Origin: a virus
Virus record (IMG/VR): IMGVR_UViG_3300032334_001259
Coordinates: 1-64,000 of that record
Strand: one strand, 5' to 3'
Length of the DNA stretch: 64,000 bases
The translations under genes and the position numbers were made by a program. Positions within the stretch are counted from its first letter, which is position 1, and each line of letters begins with the position of its first letter. Below the pieces are notes generated by a model, which did not search any database, was not told where the DNA came from, and saw only the letters and a list, made by a program, of their open reading frames with translations. Below are positions 42,394 to 51,416 of the stretch, in pieces.

Positions 42394-43191
42394 ATGAAAA
42401 TTTTAATCACAGGAAGCAACGGGTTTATTGGCAGTTATTTGTGCAAATATTATACCGAATATGGTCATCAAGTTATACAATTACATCGTGGTGTTTGTGA
42501 TTTAGAAGATGCTGAAAGTGTTAAAAATTTCTTTACTGCAAATCCATGTAACGCAGTAATTCATACTGCATTATGGGGTCGTGAATTAGTTCGCAGTGAT
42601 AATCCAGAAGTATATGAACGAAACTGGAAAATTTGGCAAAATCTATTAAGTAATCGTGATAAGTTTCAACAATTTATTAATCTTGGAACTGGCTTGGAGT
42701 ATGATAGTGGACGAGACATCAAATATGCTGATGAAGATGATGCCTTATATGTGGAGCCTACTGCTCCTTATGATCGTGTTAAAAACGATATATCTCGTGC
42801 TATTCATAATCTACCATCTTTTTATACACTTCTTTTATTCGGAGTAGCACATTATACAGAAGGTAATCGTTTCTTTAATCGTTTGCTGAATGAACCAACA
42901 TTTACAATCAATGAAGATCGTGAATATGATTATTTTAATTTAGAAGATTTACCAACCGTAATAGATTTAATTTTAGATAATAAAATGCAACATAAAGCAA
43001 TAAACTGTGTTTATGAGCAGAAATATAAATTAAGTCAACTTGCAAAATTATTCTGTGATATTAAAATGCTTGATTATAAAAAAGTGCAAGTATTAGACAC
43101 TAGTAATAAAAATTATACTGGAAGCAATGACAGATTAAAAAGTTATAATCTGCCACTACTTGGTTTAGAATTAGCCATGCTTCGGTTTTAA
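42394..43191 (+). CDS. NAD-dependent sugar epimerase/dehydratase (RmlD-like)
   Basis: 265 residues. ILITGSNGFIGSYLCKYY is the Gly-rich NAD-binding loop, NLGTGLEYDSG the serine/threonine strand region, and YDRVKNDISR carries the Y-x-x-x-K catalytic pair. It is short for the family (usually 300-340). It acts on a nucleotide-sugar in the glycan island. It is a lone plus-strand gene, convergent with the 43171 gene (21-nt overlap). Confidence 0.72.
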   Translation: MKILITGSNGFIGSYLCKYYTEYGHQVIQLHRGVCDLEDAESVKNFFTANPCNAVIHTALWGRELVRSDNPEVYERNWKIWQNLLSNRDKFQQFINLGTGLEYDSGRDIKYADEDDALYVEPTAPYDRVKNDISRAIHNLPSFYTLLLFGVAHYTEGNRFFNRLLNEPTFTINEDREYDYFNLEDLPTVIDLILDNKMQHKAINCVYEQKYKLSQLAKLFCDIKMLDYKKVQVLDTSNKNYTGSNDRLKSYNLPLLGLELAMLRF

Positions 43192-44178
43192 TTTACCGTT
43201 TTCATCAAACAAGATTTCAGCAAAACGTTTCTTGCATGATTCACCATTCCATGCTTGTTGCATTTTAGCAACCTGTTCAACACCAATTTCAATTGCTTGC
43301 TTAAAACTTGTTTGTGGATATTGTGGAATATACTGTTGAATGTGACGGAAAGCATGGTCACCACTGCATAACATTGGTCTACCAACCATAAGTGCTTGGT
43401 CAGTTGCACTACTGATACCAGTTGTATTACGAGCATAGAAAAATACGTTAAGTGTATTCTGTGACAACCATTCTAATAATTCTTGATCACTAAAATAATT
43501 TTCAGTAAGTTGTATTTCAATGCCAGGTTTTGCAATAGGTAAACACTGTGTAGCAACTTCCATACGAGCATAACCGCCAACATCACCATAGTAACTACCA
43601 GGTGCATAGTTCATACGAATGATTGCACGATCAAATTCTTCATTAACTGCACGAACAAGATTACCCAGATTTCTACCGTGACCAGCTAAACCATAAGTTC
43701 CAATAACTGGTATTTCTTTTTCTACATATGGCTGAACTTTTGCTGTGCCAAGTGGACGTGGGAAAGCATAGAAACGCTTGTCATGAAAATCAGCGGTTGG
43801 GTCTACCCAAAAATAAGCATCAAAATCATCAATGTTTACACCTTCTAAACCAGCATATGGATTGTTTGGAAATCCTTCAAAATGAAAGCAGAACTTCATA
43901 CCTGGCAAGTTCTTACAAATCATTTCACTACGCACACCGCTTTGGTCACGCATAGTGGAAATATGATAGTTAAAGAAATATGCATCATATGGTTCTTTCT
44001 CTTTACCACGATGAATAACTTTGCCATTATTAAGTGCGGATATATCTAAATCATTTGTTTCAAAATAATCCATAGTATAATTTGCACCGTCTTTAAGAAC
44101 ATTATGCAACATTCTACCAATAGTGCTCATACTACAAGCACCACGATCTTTGTTTATAAGTGCAAATTTATAGGTCAT
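43171..44178 (-). CDS. GT-B-type glycosyltransferase 1
   Basis: 335 residues, one of three related proteins (43171, 44175, 46118). Shared order: an N-terminal half ending in a P-V-I-G turn (EIPVIGTYGLAGHGRNLGNL), then a basic ExxRAIIRMNYAP strand, NYFSDQELLEWLSQNTLNV and FYARNTTGISSATDQALMVG. This last matches the donor-binding E-x(7)-E region of GT4-like folds with a D-Q-A motif in place of the usual E. I infer a retaining glycosyltransferase. It is coupled to the next gene by a 4-nt overlap. Confidence 0.6.
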   Translation of the reverse strand: MTYKFALINKDRGACSMSTIGRMLHNVLKDGANYTMDYFETNDLDISALNNGKVIHRGKEKEPYDAYFFNYHISTMRDQSGVRSEMICKNLPGMKFCFHFEGFPNNPYAGLEGVNIDDFDAYFWVDPTADFHDKRFYAFPRPLGTAKVQPYVEKEIPVIGTYGLAGHGRNLGNLVRAVNEEFDRAIIRMNYAPGSYYGDVGGYARMEVATQCLPIAKPGIEIQLTENYFSDQELLEWLSQNTLNVFFYARNTTGISSATDQALMVGRPMLCSGDHAFRHIQQYIPQYPQTSFKQAIEIGVEQVAKMQQAWNGESCKKRFAEILFDENGKLKPKHG

Positions 44179-45155
44179 AACCCAATCCTTTTGAATATTT
44201 TAGTAAAGTCTTCATGTATCTGTTCTGGTGTAAATCTTTTGTAAACTGGTTCCCATGATTTAGTTCCGTTTGCTATAATTTGTTTCAATGATGAATTTTC
44301 AACAATAATAGTTGGTTCTAAATTCCAATAACTCTTAAACTGATGGCTTTTAGTAATTGCAATAGGGCGACGAGCAGCAATGGCATAATCAATACTACCA
44401 CTCATGCCAGCACCATCAAGATAATCATAGAAGTAACAATTGACTGTATTTTGTGCAAGCCAATTTACAATACCTTGCTCATCTAACCAATCATTGCTTA
44501 CTTCTACTTTAATACCAGGTTTGGTGATAATAGAATTTACTTGTGCAAGAATTTGTGGACCATATGTATTTTTTGGTTGTGTAAAGAAACCATCTGGCAT
44601 GTGCAGTCGTATAATAGCTTCATCGAATTCATGTTGAACTTGTGCTGCTATTCTATGAACGCCCTTCCATGGTGCTGGAAATCCTTGCCACCCAATTACA
44701 GGAATACCTTGTTCAACATATTCTACTGTTGGTGTTTTTGCAGGTAAATGATTTACAACAAATACACCTTCATTATGTGGAACGCTTTCATCGTATGTCA
44801 TCATATATTGCCATATAGGATGCGTATATGGATTCCATTGTTCAGCAAATTGTTTGGCTTGATCATAAACAATACAAATACACTTAATATCTGGATATAA
44901 TCCACGTAGACTCATTTTTTCAATCCACGGATTTACACCTTTATGAAAATTAAAAATAACTAAATTTGGTTTGTAATCTAATATCTTTTTGCTACACTCA
45001 TCAATACTGTCAGTATAAATTGTCTCAATTTTATAAAGTGGATGTGTATCTAAAATATTTGCTAATAGCGAACCAGTTAAACTAACACCACATCTACCAC
45101 GATCATTTTCATCAGTAATTGGTGTAGTAACATATAATATCTTTGCGTTATTCAT
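44175..45155 (-). CDS. GT-B-type glycosyltransferase 2
   Basis: 326 residues, paralogous to the genes at 43171 and 46118: EQGIPVIGWQGFPAPWKGVH, FDEAIIRLHMPDGFF, SNDWLDEQGIVNWLAQNTVN and DGAGMSGSIDYAIAARRPIA. The N-terminal half (ILYVTTPITDENDRGRCGVS) has the GT-B Rossmann outline. Probably adds a sugar to the same surface structure as its paralogs. It overlaps the GDP-mannose epimerase-like gene by 8 nt. Confidence 0.6.
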   Translation of the reverse strand: MNNAKILYVTTPITDENDRGRCGVSLTGSLLANILDTHPLYKIETIYTDSIDECSKKILDYKPNLVIFNFHKGVNPWIEKMSLRGLYPDIKCICIVYDQAKQFAEQWNPYTHPIWQYMMTYDESVPHNEGVFVVNHLPAKTPTVEYVEQGIPVIGWQGFPAPWKGVHRIAAQVQHEFDEAIIRLHMPDGFFTQPKNTYGPQILAQVNSIITKPGIKVEVSNDWLDEQGIVNWLAQNTVNCYFYDYLDGAGMSGSIDYAIAARRPIAITKSHQFKSYWNLEPTIIVENSSLKQIIANGTKSWEPVYKRFTPEQIHEDFTKIFKRIGL

Positions 45156-46116
45156 TTGCTTTTTTTACCTGTTCTGCAATCCAGTGATATGTTTTGCTTA
45201 AGCCACCGTATAAATCTTGGGTAGGAACCCAACCAAGTTTTTCACGAATTAAATCATTATTGCTATTACGACCACGAACACCCTGTGGTCCTTCAATATG
45301 TTTAATTGTTATTGTTTTATCAGCAATACCACTTACGGTTAATACAAGATCGTTGATACTAATAAGATAATCACTACCAATGTTGATTGGACCTTCAAAG
45401 TCACTATCCATTAAACGCATAATGCCTTCTACACAATCATCAATATGTAGAAAACTACGAGTTTGTTTACCATCACCCCATACTTCAATCTCGCCGCCTT
45501 CTTCTGCCTCTGCAATTTTGCGGCAAATAGCAGCTGGTGCTTTCTCTTTGCCACCTTGCCAAGTGCCGTATTCACCAAATATATTATGAAAACGTGCTAT
45601 ACGATTACGCATACCATGTTGACGATTGTAGGCAAGATAAAGACGTTCACTAAACAATTTTTCCCAACCATATTCGCTATCTGGATGAGCAGGATAAGCA
45701 GTATGTTCACGGCAATCTGGATTTTCTGGGTCTAATTGGTTAAATTCGTTGTAAATACAAGCACTACTACTAAAAAATACTTGTTCTACGCCATGACGAT
45801 GTGCGGCTTCAACAACATTTAGATTAATTTTAGCACTGTTAGTCATAACTTCTGCATCATTAATACCAGCATTGATATAACCAGCACCACCCATGTCAGC
45901 AGCAAGCTGAAATACACGGTCAACTTTACGACCAATGATAAAATTAACGACGTTTGGATTGCGACAATCACTGATGTAGAACTCATCACATGCACTTGAT
46001 GCAAATTCTGGTTGTTTTAAATCAACACCACGAACCCAATATCCATCAGTCTTTAAACGTTTGGCAACATGACTACCAATAAATCCACCTGCACCTACTA
46101 CAACTGCCGTTTTCAT
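45148..46116 (-). CDS. GDP-mannose 3,5-epimerase-like enzyme
   Basis: 322 residues from ATG 46116, which has GAGG upstream and follows the previous stop; an in-frame ATG at 46134 would overlap that gene. VVVGAGGFIGSHVAKRL is the NAD loop. SSSACIYNE, YGWEKLFSERL (Y-x-x-x-K), NIFGEYGTWQGGKEKAPAAI and IEGPQGVRGRNSNNDLIREK are very close to GDP-mannose 3,5-epimerases. It would convert GDP-mannose to GDP-L-galactose or GDP-gulose, or act on a related GDP-sugar made by the dehydratase at 49666. Confidence 0.82.
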   Translation of the reverse strand: MKTAVVVGAGGFIGSHVAKRLKTDGYWVRGVDLKQPEFASSACDEFYISDCRNPNVVNFIIGRKVDRVFQLAADMGGAGYINAGINDAEVMTNSAKINLNVVEAAHRHGVEQVFFSSSACIYNEFNQLDPENPDCREHTAYPAHPDSEYGWEKLFSERLYLAYNRQHGMRNRIARFHNIFGEYGTWQGGKEKAPAAICRKIAEAEEGGEIEVWGDGKQTRSFLHIDDCVEGIMRLMDSDFEGPINIGSDYLISINDLVLTVSGIADKTITIKHIEGPQGVRGRNSNNDLIREKLGWVPTQDLYGGLSKTYHWIAEQVKKANE

Positions 46117-46117
46117 T

Positions 46118-47095
46118 TTATTCCTCACCGTCAAATATAATTTCTGTTAATCTTTGGATACAACGTTCTTTGCTCCAATCTTCTTGTAATTTTCTCACAT
46201 AATCAACACCATTCTCAATTGTTTCACGTAAACTCATTTCTGGATATGGTTTTTGGTATTGTAAAACATGACGGAATGTAGGGTTGTTACTTACAGCAAT
46301 AGGACGACCACTTGCAATTGCTTGGTCAGGTGCAGCCGCAATGCCTAAAATATGACGTTGATAGAAGAAAGCATTTACGGTATTACGACTGCACCAATCT
46401 ATAAGTTCATCGTTGCTGTAGAAATTATGTGTTATTTGTAATTCAACATTGTCACGTGCTGCGGCACGACATTGTTGAAGAACTTGATTTAATAGTGATT
46501 TGTTTTGGTCACTATATGCTGCTTGTGGAAGATTAATACGCACTATAGATTTTTCAAATTCTTCACTTGCTGCCTTGACAATAAGGTCAAATCCTTTATC
46601 TACTGTTACATAACCATAACAACCAATGACGGGAACTTCTGGGACATATTTGTAACCTGGTAGAATTTTAGGTAATACACGTGGATAATGATGAAACCGT
46701 GGATTTCCAAAATTTTTAGTTGGATCTAATACAATATAACCATTAAAACTATCTGGAACATTGTCTACAACTGGATTAGCATCATCACGTATTTCTTCAA
46801 CAACCATGCAATAATGTAAACTTGGAATTTTGTAAAACTGTGTACAGTCAATACGTTCCATTTCACGCATTGTATAAGGATGGTAATTCCATATAATTAT
46901 ATCGTATTGTGGTGGTTGTTGACCATCAATAAGTTTGATTATTCCATTATTCAAGGCATTGCGATCAAGAAAGTTTGCTTCTACATAATCCATATGCCAT
47001 TGGTCAGAGTCTTCATTGATTTCGTAAAAAGTTAAACCTTTTTCATAAATGGAACAATTTGCTTCACGTGTGTTAACGAATAAAAATCTATACAT
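46118..47095 (-). CDS. GT-B-type glycosyltransferase 3
   Basis: 325 residues, third paralog of the set: VPEVPVIGCYGYVTVDKGFD, FEKSIVRINLPQAAYS, HNFYSNDELIDWCSRNTVNA and GIAAAPDQAIASGRPIAVSN. The N-terminal half binds the acceptor side, the C-terminal half the nucleotide sugar. Three related transferases in a row suggest that each adds one residue of an oligosaccharide. Confidence 0.6.
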   Translation of the reverse strand: MYRFLFVNTREANCSIYEKGLTFYEINEDSDQWHMDYVEANFLDRNALNNGIIKLIDGQQPPQYDIIIWNYHPYTMREMERIDCTQFYKIPSLHYCMVVEEIRDDANPVVDNVPDSFNGYIVLDPTKNFGNPRFHHYPRVLPKILPGYKYVPEVPVIGCYGYVTVDKGFDLIVKAASEEFEKSIVRINLPQAAYSDQNKSLLNQVLQQCRAAARDNVELQITHNFYSNDELIDWCSRNTVNAFFYQRHILGIAAAPDQAIASGRPIAVSNNPTFRHVLQYQKPYPEMSLRETIENGVDYVRKLQEDWSKERCIQRLTEIIFDGEE

Positions 47096-47098
47096 ATT

Positions 47099-48016
47099 TT
47101 ATTTTTCTATATGGTAACCGCTTGTTTGTTTATTGTTCTTGATATCATCAATTGCACGTTCAATAATACGAACAGCAGGACTTGCAAATGTTGTATTACT
47201 AAAGCGGAAATCTGCGGCAATGTCAAGACCATATGGCAACAAATCTTCTGGCTTATGACTAAAGTTTACAAATACTTTATTCTTATCAAGCAAGTTTTGT
47301 TTAGTATTGGCATAAGTGAATGGTCCACTATTCTTACCAACTATAAGATTTACTTTTGTTGAAAGAAGAGAAATATCACAAAGATCACATGAAGTTGTAA
47401 ACAAATCACTTGTGAAAATGACATTTTGACATTTTGTTTCAAATCTTTCAGTAGCAACAATTGTATCATCTTTGTGATTGTCAGCAACATATTCAATAAT
47501 ACTTTTCATATTATCCATGCTGCTTTGCTTACTTGCTACTTCACTGTTACAGAAAAGATAAACATTTCCTACCAATTCTTTTTGCATTTGTGCAGTAGGT
47601 TCATGATAATGACTATAATTAATTTCTGGAACATAATCCCAAACATCTTCACTTAATTGCAAATCAATGCCAAAGTTTTGACGAATATTGCCATACATTT
47701 CACGGTAAATGCGATGGTGACTAATATAACTTGGGTGAGTGTTTGGCCAAAGACCCATGTAACTACCTACCCAAGTGTTGATTAGTATAGTATCATCATC
47801 ATTTGCAAATCGTTTCCACTGGTCAACACTTGTTAGCACACTTTCGCAATCTTCACTATCAAGTGTTTCTACAAGATCAATAATTGCACGTGGGTTTTTG
47901 CGGTGTGCATAATGAAATGTATAATCTGGTAGTTGGCGTTTAATGTCAGCGACCACTCCTCGTGTAGAGAAGAGGTCGCCATAATGCCAGTGATTATAGA
48001 ATATAATATTACCCAT
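47099..48016 (-). CDS. Glycosyltransferase family 9-like protein
   Basis: 305 residues from ATG 48016 with GGATAAT upstream; an in-frame TTG at 48028 lies within the previous gene. IIFYNHWHYGDLFSTRGVVA, NVYLFCNSEVASKQSSMDN and LIVGKNSGPFTYANTKQNLL resemble the heptosyltransferase (GT9) pattern of an N-terminal G-D strand and a C-terminal S-G-P/T. It probably transfers a sugar onto the glycan. It is part of the minus-strand island. Confidence 0.5.
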   Translation of the reverse strand: MGNIIFYNHWHYGDLFSTRGVVADIKRQLPDYTFHYAHRKNPRAIIDLVETLDSEDCESVLTSVDQWKRFANDDDTILINTWVGSYMGLWPNTHPSYISHHRIYREMYGNIRQNFGIDLQLSEDVWDYVPEINYSHYHEPTAQMQKELVGNVYLFCNSEVASKQSSMDNMKSIIEYVADNHKDDTIVATERFETKCQNVIFTSDLFTTSCDLCDISLLSTKVNLIVGKNSGPFTYANTKQNLLDKNKVFVNFSHKPEDLLPYGLDIAADFRFSNTTFASPAVRIIERAIDDIKNNKQTSGYHIEK

Positions 48017-48020
48017 GTTA

Positions 48021-49244
48021 TTATCCAATAACTTGGAATGTTGGGCAAGGAACTACTAACTTACCGCCCTTGGCGATAAAGTCCTGTTCACGCTTGACGA
48101 ACTCATCAATAAAGTGCCAAGGAAGAACAAGCAAGTAATCTGGATTTGCTGCTCTCATTTCTTCTTCACTGCAAATTGGAATATTAGTTCCAACTGTTAA
48201 CAAACCAAACTTATATGGACTACGTTCAGCAATAGCAGTTACAAGGTCAGGGGTGATACCAAACAATTGCAACAGTGTGTTACCCTTTGTTGATGCACCA
48301 TAACCATAAACCTTCTTACCTTCTGCCTTTGCTTGATGTAAGAAATCAAGAACTTGCTTTTTAAGTGACCAGATATTTTCACCAAATTCTTTCCAAAGGT
48401 CTTCATCAGTGATATTCCACCAAGCATTTTCATATTGTATGGTAGCGGCAATACGCATTTCACAAACGTCACGAATCTGGCGTGTAGCAAATGTCTTTTC
48501 ATCAGCAGTATCTTTTTGGAATGTTACACGGAATGAACCACCGTTAGCGTCATTAAGTGTGCAATCACGAAGAACGAATCCTTCACTTTCAAACAACTTC
48601 TTGATGCTGTTCAAATCGTAATAATACACGTGTTCATGGCAAATGTTATCAAATGCCAACTGCTTCAACATAAGTGGTGTATAACTCATTTGTAGAACAA
48701 ATACACCATCATCTGTGAGAATATCATGTGCATCACGAATAAATGGACGTGGGTTATCAAGGTCATAGAACATTGCAATGCAAGTAATAACCTTTGCCTT
48801 TGCATCTGGTCCAAGACCAAGGCGGTTCCAAGCATCCTTTGTAAAGAAGTCTTGAATTACTTTTGCATGTTTGGTGCTTTCTGCCAAGAAACTATCATCA
48901 GCAGGATCAATACCAACCTTTGTCATGTAATCAGGAACTTGACGAAGCAATGTGCCATCATTACATGCAATATCAAGCCAGATATCACCACTTTGTGTCT
49001 TGGTGCGGCTTGTAATTTCTGCAACAACATCACCAAGAAGTTTAGTCATGGTTGCATTGGTTCCACTGCGATACCAATATTGTCCATACATCTTGTCCAA
49101 TGGTGCAACACCATCAAGACGGACTGCACCAATAGTTTGGTCAAGATAAAGATCAAGCGACCAAGGTTTTGTTTCACGCATTTCTGCGCCTGGCTTCATA
49201 AAATCACTTACGTAGTGATCACCTAATTCTAAAATCTTTTTCAT
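48021..49244 (-). CDS. Sugar C-methyltransferase (NovU/TylC3-like)
   Basis: 407 residues, the typical size. IWLDIACNDGTLLRQVPDYM is the SAM loop, CHEHVYYYDLNSIKKLFESE the conserved H-E-H-x-x-Y-Y catalytic segment, DANGGSFRVTFQ and GYGASTKGNTLLQLFGITP the C-terminal Methyltransf_14 region. The N-terminus is short and lacks a clear zinc-binding cysteine cluster. It adds a C-methyl to a keto-deoxy sugar nucleotide; with the GDP-mannose dehydratase next door this would make a branched deoxy sugar. Confidence 0.75.
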   Translation of the reverse strand: MKKILELGDHYVSDFMKPGAEMRETKPWSLDLYLDQTIGAVRLDGVAPLDKMYGQYWYRSGTNATMTKLLGDVVAEITSRTKTQSGDIWLDIACNDGTLLRQVPDYMTKVGIDPADDSFLAESTKHAKVIQDFFTKDAWNRLGLGPDAKAKVITCIAMFYDLDNPRPFIRDAHDILTDDGVFVLQMSYTPLMLKQLAFDNICHEHVYYYDLNSIKKLFESEGFVLRDCTLNDANGGSFRVTFQKDTADEKTFATRQIRDVCEMRIAATIQYENAWWNITDEDLWKEFGENIWSLKKQVLDFLHQAKAEGKKVYGYGASTKGNTLLQLFGITPDLVTAIAERSPYKFGLLTVGTNIPICSEEEMRAANPDYLLVLPWHFIDEFVKREQDFIAKGGKLVVPCPTFQVIG

Positions 49245-49663
49245 TTTAATCCCTCGTTGATATATGATTTTGTTTCTACAATATCGCTATTGTATAGTTT
49301 GTTGATATCTAATTTGTATTGGCAACGGTCTTTGTTACCTTGGTGGACATCAGTGACTAACTTGATAAATTCACTGTCATATGGTTTCAAATCGGAACCA
49401 TATGTTCTTACAACGTCTTCATGTCGCCAAATCATATGATTTACTGCTTTAAGATTCTTGACAATATCATCAACTGGCTCACTTGGCTGTTCAAGATCAT
49501 TAATAATCTTCATAAGTTCTGCCAATTCTTTGTTGACATATTCAATCTTAATGCGATTAGTTTCGTTATCTACCTTACCATATTCTTCTAACTTAATGTT
49601 AAGAATAGTAATCTTATCCCACAAATCGCCAATGCTAATTGGTGCAAATACTAACTGTCCCAT
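49241..49663 (-). CDS. DUF6165-family protein
   Basis: 140 residues. FAPISIGDLWDKITILNIKL is the family's N-terminal block; the remainder is helical (VNKELAELMKIINDLE, WRHEDVVRTYG). The family is often found with surface-polysaccharide genes, as here. The biochemical role is unknown. It overlaps the methyltransferase by 4 nt. Confidence 0.6.
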   Translation of the reverse strand: MGQLVFAPISIGDLWDKITILNIKLEEYGKVDNETNRIKIEYVNKELAELMKIINDLEQPSEPVDDIVKNLKAVNHMIWRHEDVVRTYGSDLKPYDSEFIKLVTDVHQGNKDRCQYKLDINKLYNSDIVETKSYINEGLK

Positions 49664-49665
49664 GA

Positions 49666-50685
49666 TTAACCCCTCGAAGCCAATTTGTGATCTGTTTCAC
49701 ACATATCGTTTACAAGGTCTTGTAGGGTAAATTCTGGTTGCCAACCAAGAACTTCACGAACCTTTGTTGCATCACCTTGGATGTTTACAACATCAACTGG
49801 ACGATAGAACTCTGGGTTAACCTTAATCATAACTTGTCCAGTTGCCTTGTTACGTGCAACTTCGTCAACGCCTTCACCTTCCCATACAAGTTCAATGTTG
49901 AAATAATTTGCTGTAAGATTACAAAAATCACGGATGCTGCTTTGAATACCAGTAGCAACTACATAATCATCTGGCTTGTCGTGTTGCAACATCATCCACA
50001 TACCACGAACATAATCCTTGGCATGACCCCAATCACGAAGACTGTTCATATTACCAAGTTCAAGAACCTTCTGCTTACCTAATACCATGTTAGCAAATGC
50101 TTTTGTAATCTTACGAGTTACAAAGAGTTCACCACGGCGTGGACTTTCATGGTTGAATAGAAGACCATTACAACCAAAAATCTTATAACTTTCACGATAG
50201 TTTACAGTAATCCAATAAGCATATAGTTTAGCAGCACTATATGGTGAGCCAGGATAGAATGGTGTATCTTCTTTTTGTGGATTATACTTTTGAATACCAA
50301 ACATTTCACTGGTTGATGCTTGATAGAACTTAACATCATCAATCATCTTGAGACTACGGATACTATCAAGGATACGCAATGGTCCAAGAGCATTTGTATC
50401 ACCAGTAAGTTCTGGCATTTCAAAACTTACCTTAACATGGCTTTGTGCCGCAAGGTTATAAATTTCTGTTGGACGAACATTGTCAATAAGGTTACGGATG
50501 CTATTTGCATCACTTAAGTCACCATTATGAAACTTGACTCGATCCTTTACATCTTGAATATTTGGGTGGTCAAAGTTTGCGCTACGGCGAATAAGACCAT
50601 GGACTTCGTAGCCCTTGTCAAGTAGCAATTCTGCCAAATAGCTACCATCTTGACCTGCGATGCCCGTAATAAGTGCTCTTTTCAT
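49666..50685 (-). CDS. gmd: GDP-mannose 4,6-dehydratase
   Basis: 339 residues, the usual length. ALITGIAGQDGSYLAELLLD is the NAD loop, YNLAAQSHVKVSFEMPELTG the conserved substrate strand, ASTSEMFG the Ser/Thr-Glu catalytic part, YSAAKLYAYWI the Y-x-x-x-K, and FNHESPRRGELFVTRKITKA the RR-G-x-FVT substrate motif. It converts GDP-mannose to GDP-4-keto-6-deoxymannose, the entry point for fucose, rhamnose and branched sugars. It is the first gene of the island in transcription order. Confidence 0.95.
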   Translation of the reverse strand: MKRALITGIAGQDGSYLAELLLDKGYEVHGLIRRSANFDHPNIQDVKDRVKFHNGDLSDANSIRNLIDNVRPTEIYNLAAQSHVKVSFEMPELTGDTNALGPLRILDSIRSLKMIDDVKFYQASTSEMFGIQKYNPQKEDTPFYPGSPYSAAKLYAYWITVNYRESYKIFGCNGLLFNHESPRRGELFVTRKITKAFANMVLGKQKVLELGNMNSLRDWGHAKDYVRGMWMMLQHDKPDDYVVATGIQSSIRDFCNLTANYFNIELVWEGEGVDEVARNKATGQVMIKVNPEFYRPVDVVNIQGDATKVREVLGWQPEFTLQDLVNDMCETDHKLASRG

Positions 50686-50736
50686 TGATAATTCCTTTGA
50701 TATTGTATATATTGTTGATAATATACGGACATAAAT

Positions 50737-51198
50737 TTATGCTACCGTAAAATCTTCCATTCCTGCTGTCTTAAGTCGGACCATGTGACCCAACATAAAA
50801 TTCTTACTTTCCAGTGCTTTCATTACACCTAACCAACGGTTACGTAACAGTGCAACCTCGTTAATAATGGTTTCATAATCAATAACTTCTTCTTCGCCAT
50901 CTACATATTTTTCAGCATCACGACTTGTTAATGCACGAGCATAATGTTCCAGATATTTTTGGAAATGCTTTCTACGAATTTTACGTAATTGGATATTAAG
51001 AAAGTTAAGCACTGCTTCTATTTCTTGTAGTTGATTAAAACGATATGCTGTTATACCAGGTAGTGCACTCATATTTTTTTCTACAATACCATTAATATTA
51101 ATATCACGTTGTGCTAAATTAAATTCAGCTTCGTAATATGCAATAAAGTCTGGTATTAATCCTATGTTTTGACTTACCTTGGTATACCAATTGCTCAT
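50737..51198 (-). CDS. uvsY: Recombination mediator UvsY
   Basis: 153 residues. FLNIQLRKIRRKHFQKYLEH, YARALTSRDAEKYVDGEEEV, INEVALLRNRWLGVMKALES and LGHMVRLKTAGMEDFTV are the core of UvsY in marine T4-like phages. UvsY loads UvsX onto gp32-coated single-stranded DNA. It is transcribed after uvsX, with the 73-aa gene between, and all overlap by a few bases. Confidence 0.85.
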   Translation of the reverse strand: MSNWYTKVSQNIGLIPDFIAYYEAEFNLAQRDININGIVEKNMSALPGITAYRFNQLQEIEAVLNFLNIQLRKIRRKHFQKYLEHYARALTSRDAEKYVDGEEEVIDYETIINEVALLRNRWLGVMKALESKNFMLGHMVRLKTAGMEDFTVA

Positions 51199-51416
51199 TC
51201 ATCAAAATCTTCGTCAGATTCCTCTATTTCAATATGTTCTGAAATTGCATTTTCCATAATTCTATCAACAGAAAGTGCATTTAGATCACTATCGCTTATA
51301 CCTAAATCAACCAATTCATTAATAACGTGGTCTGCTGCCATTTGGCGATCTTTTGCTGGAATATATTCCTTGATAGTTTGCCAAAATTGGACAAGTAAAT
51401 CACTTGTATCACTCAT
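51195..51416 (-). CDS. Small acidic protein between uvsX and uvsY (73 aa)
   Basis: 73 residues from ATG 51416, which overlaps the last codons of uvsX by 8 nt; an earlier in-frame start would extend into uvsX. Helical start (LLVQFWQTIKEYIPAKDRQM, VINELVDLGISDSDLNALS) and a very acidic tail (EHIEIEESDEDFDE). Its place in the recombination unit suggests a partner of UvsX or UvsY. The acidic tail is a common gp32-like protein-contact feature. Confidence 0.6.
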   Translation of the reverse strand: MSDTSDLLVQFWQTIKEYIPAKDRQMAADHVINELVDLGISDSDLNALSVDRIMENAISEHIEIEESDEDFDE

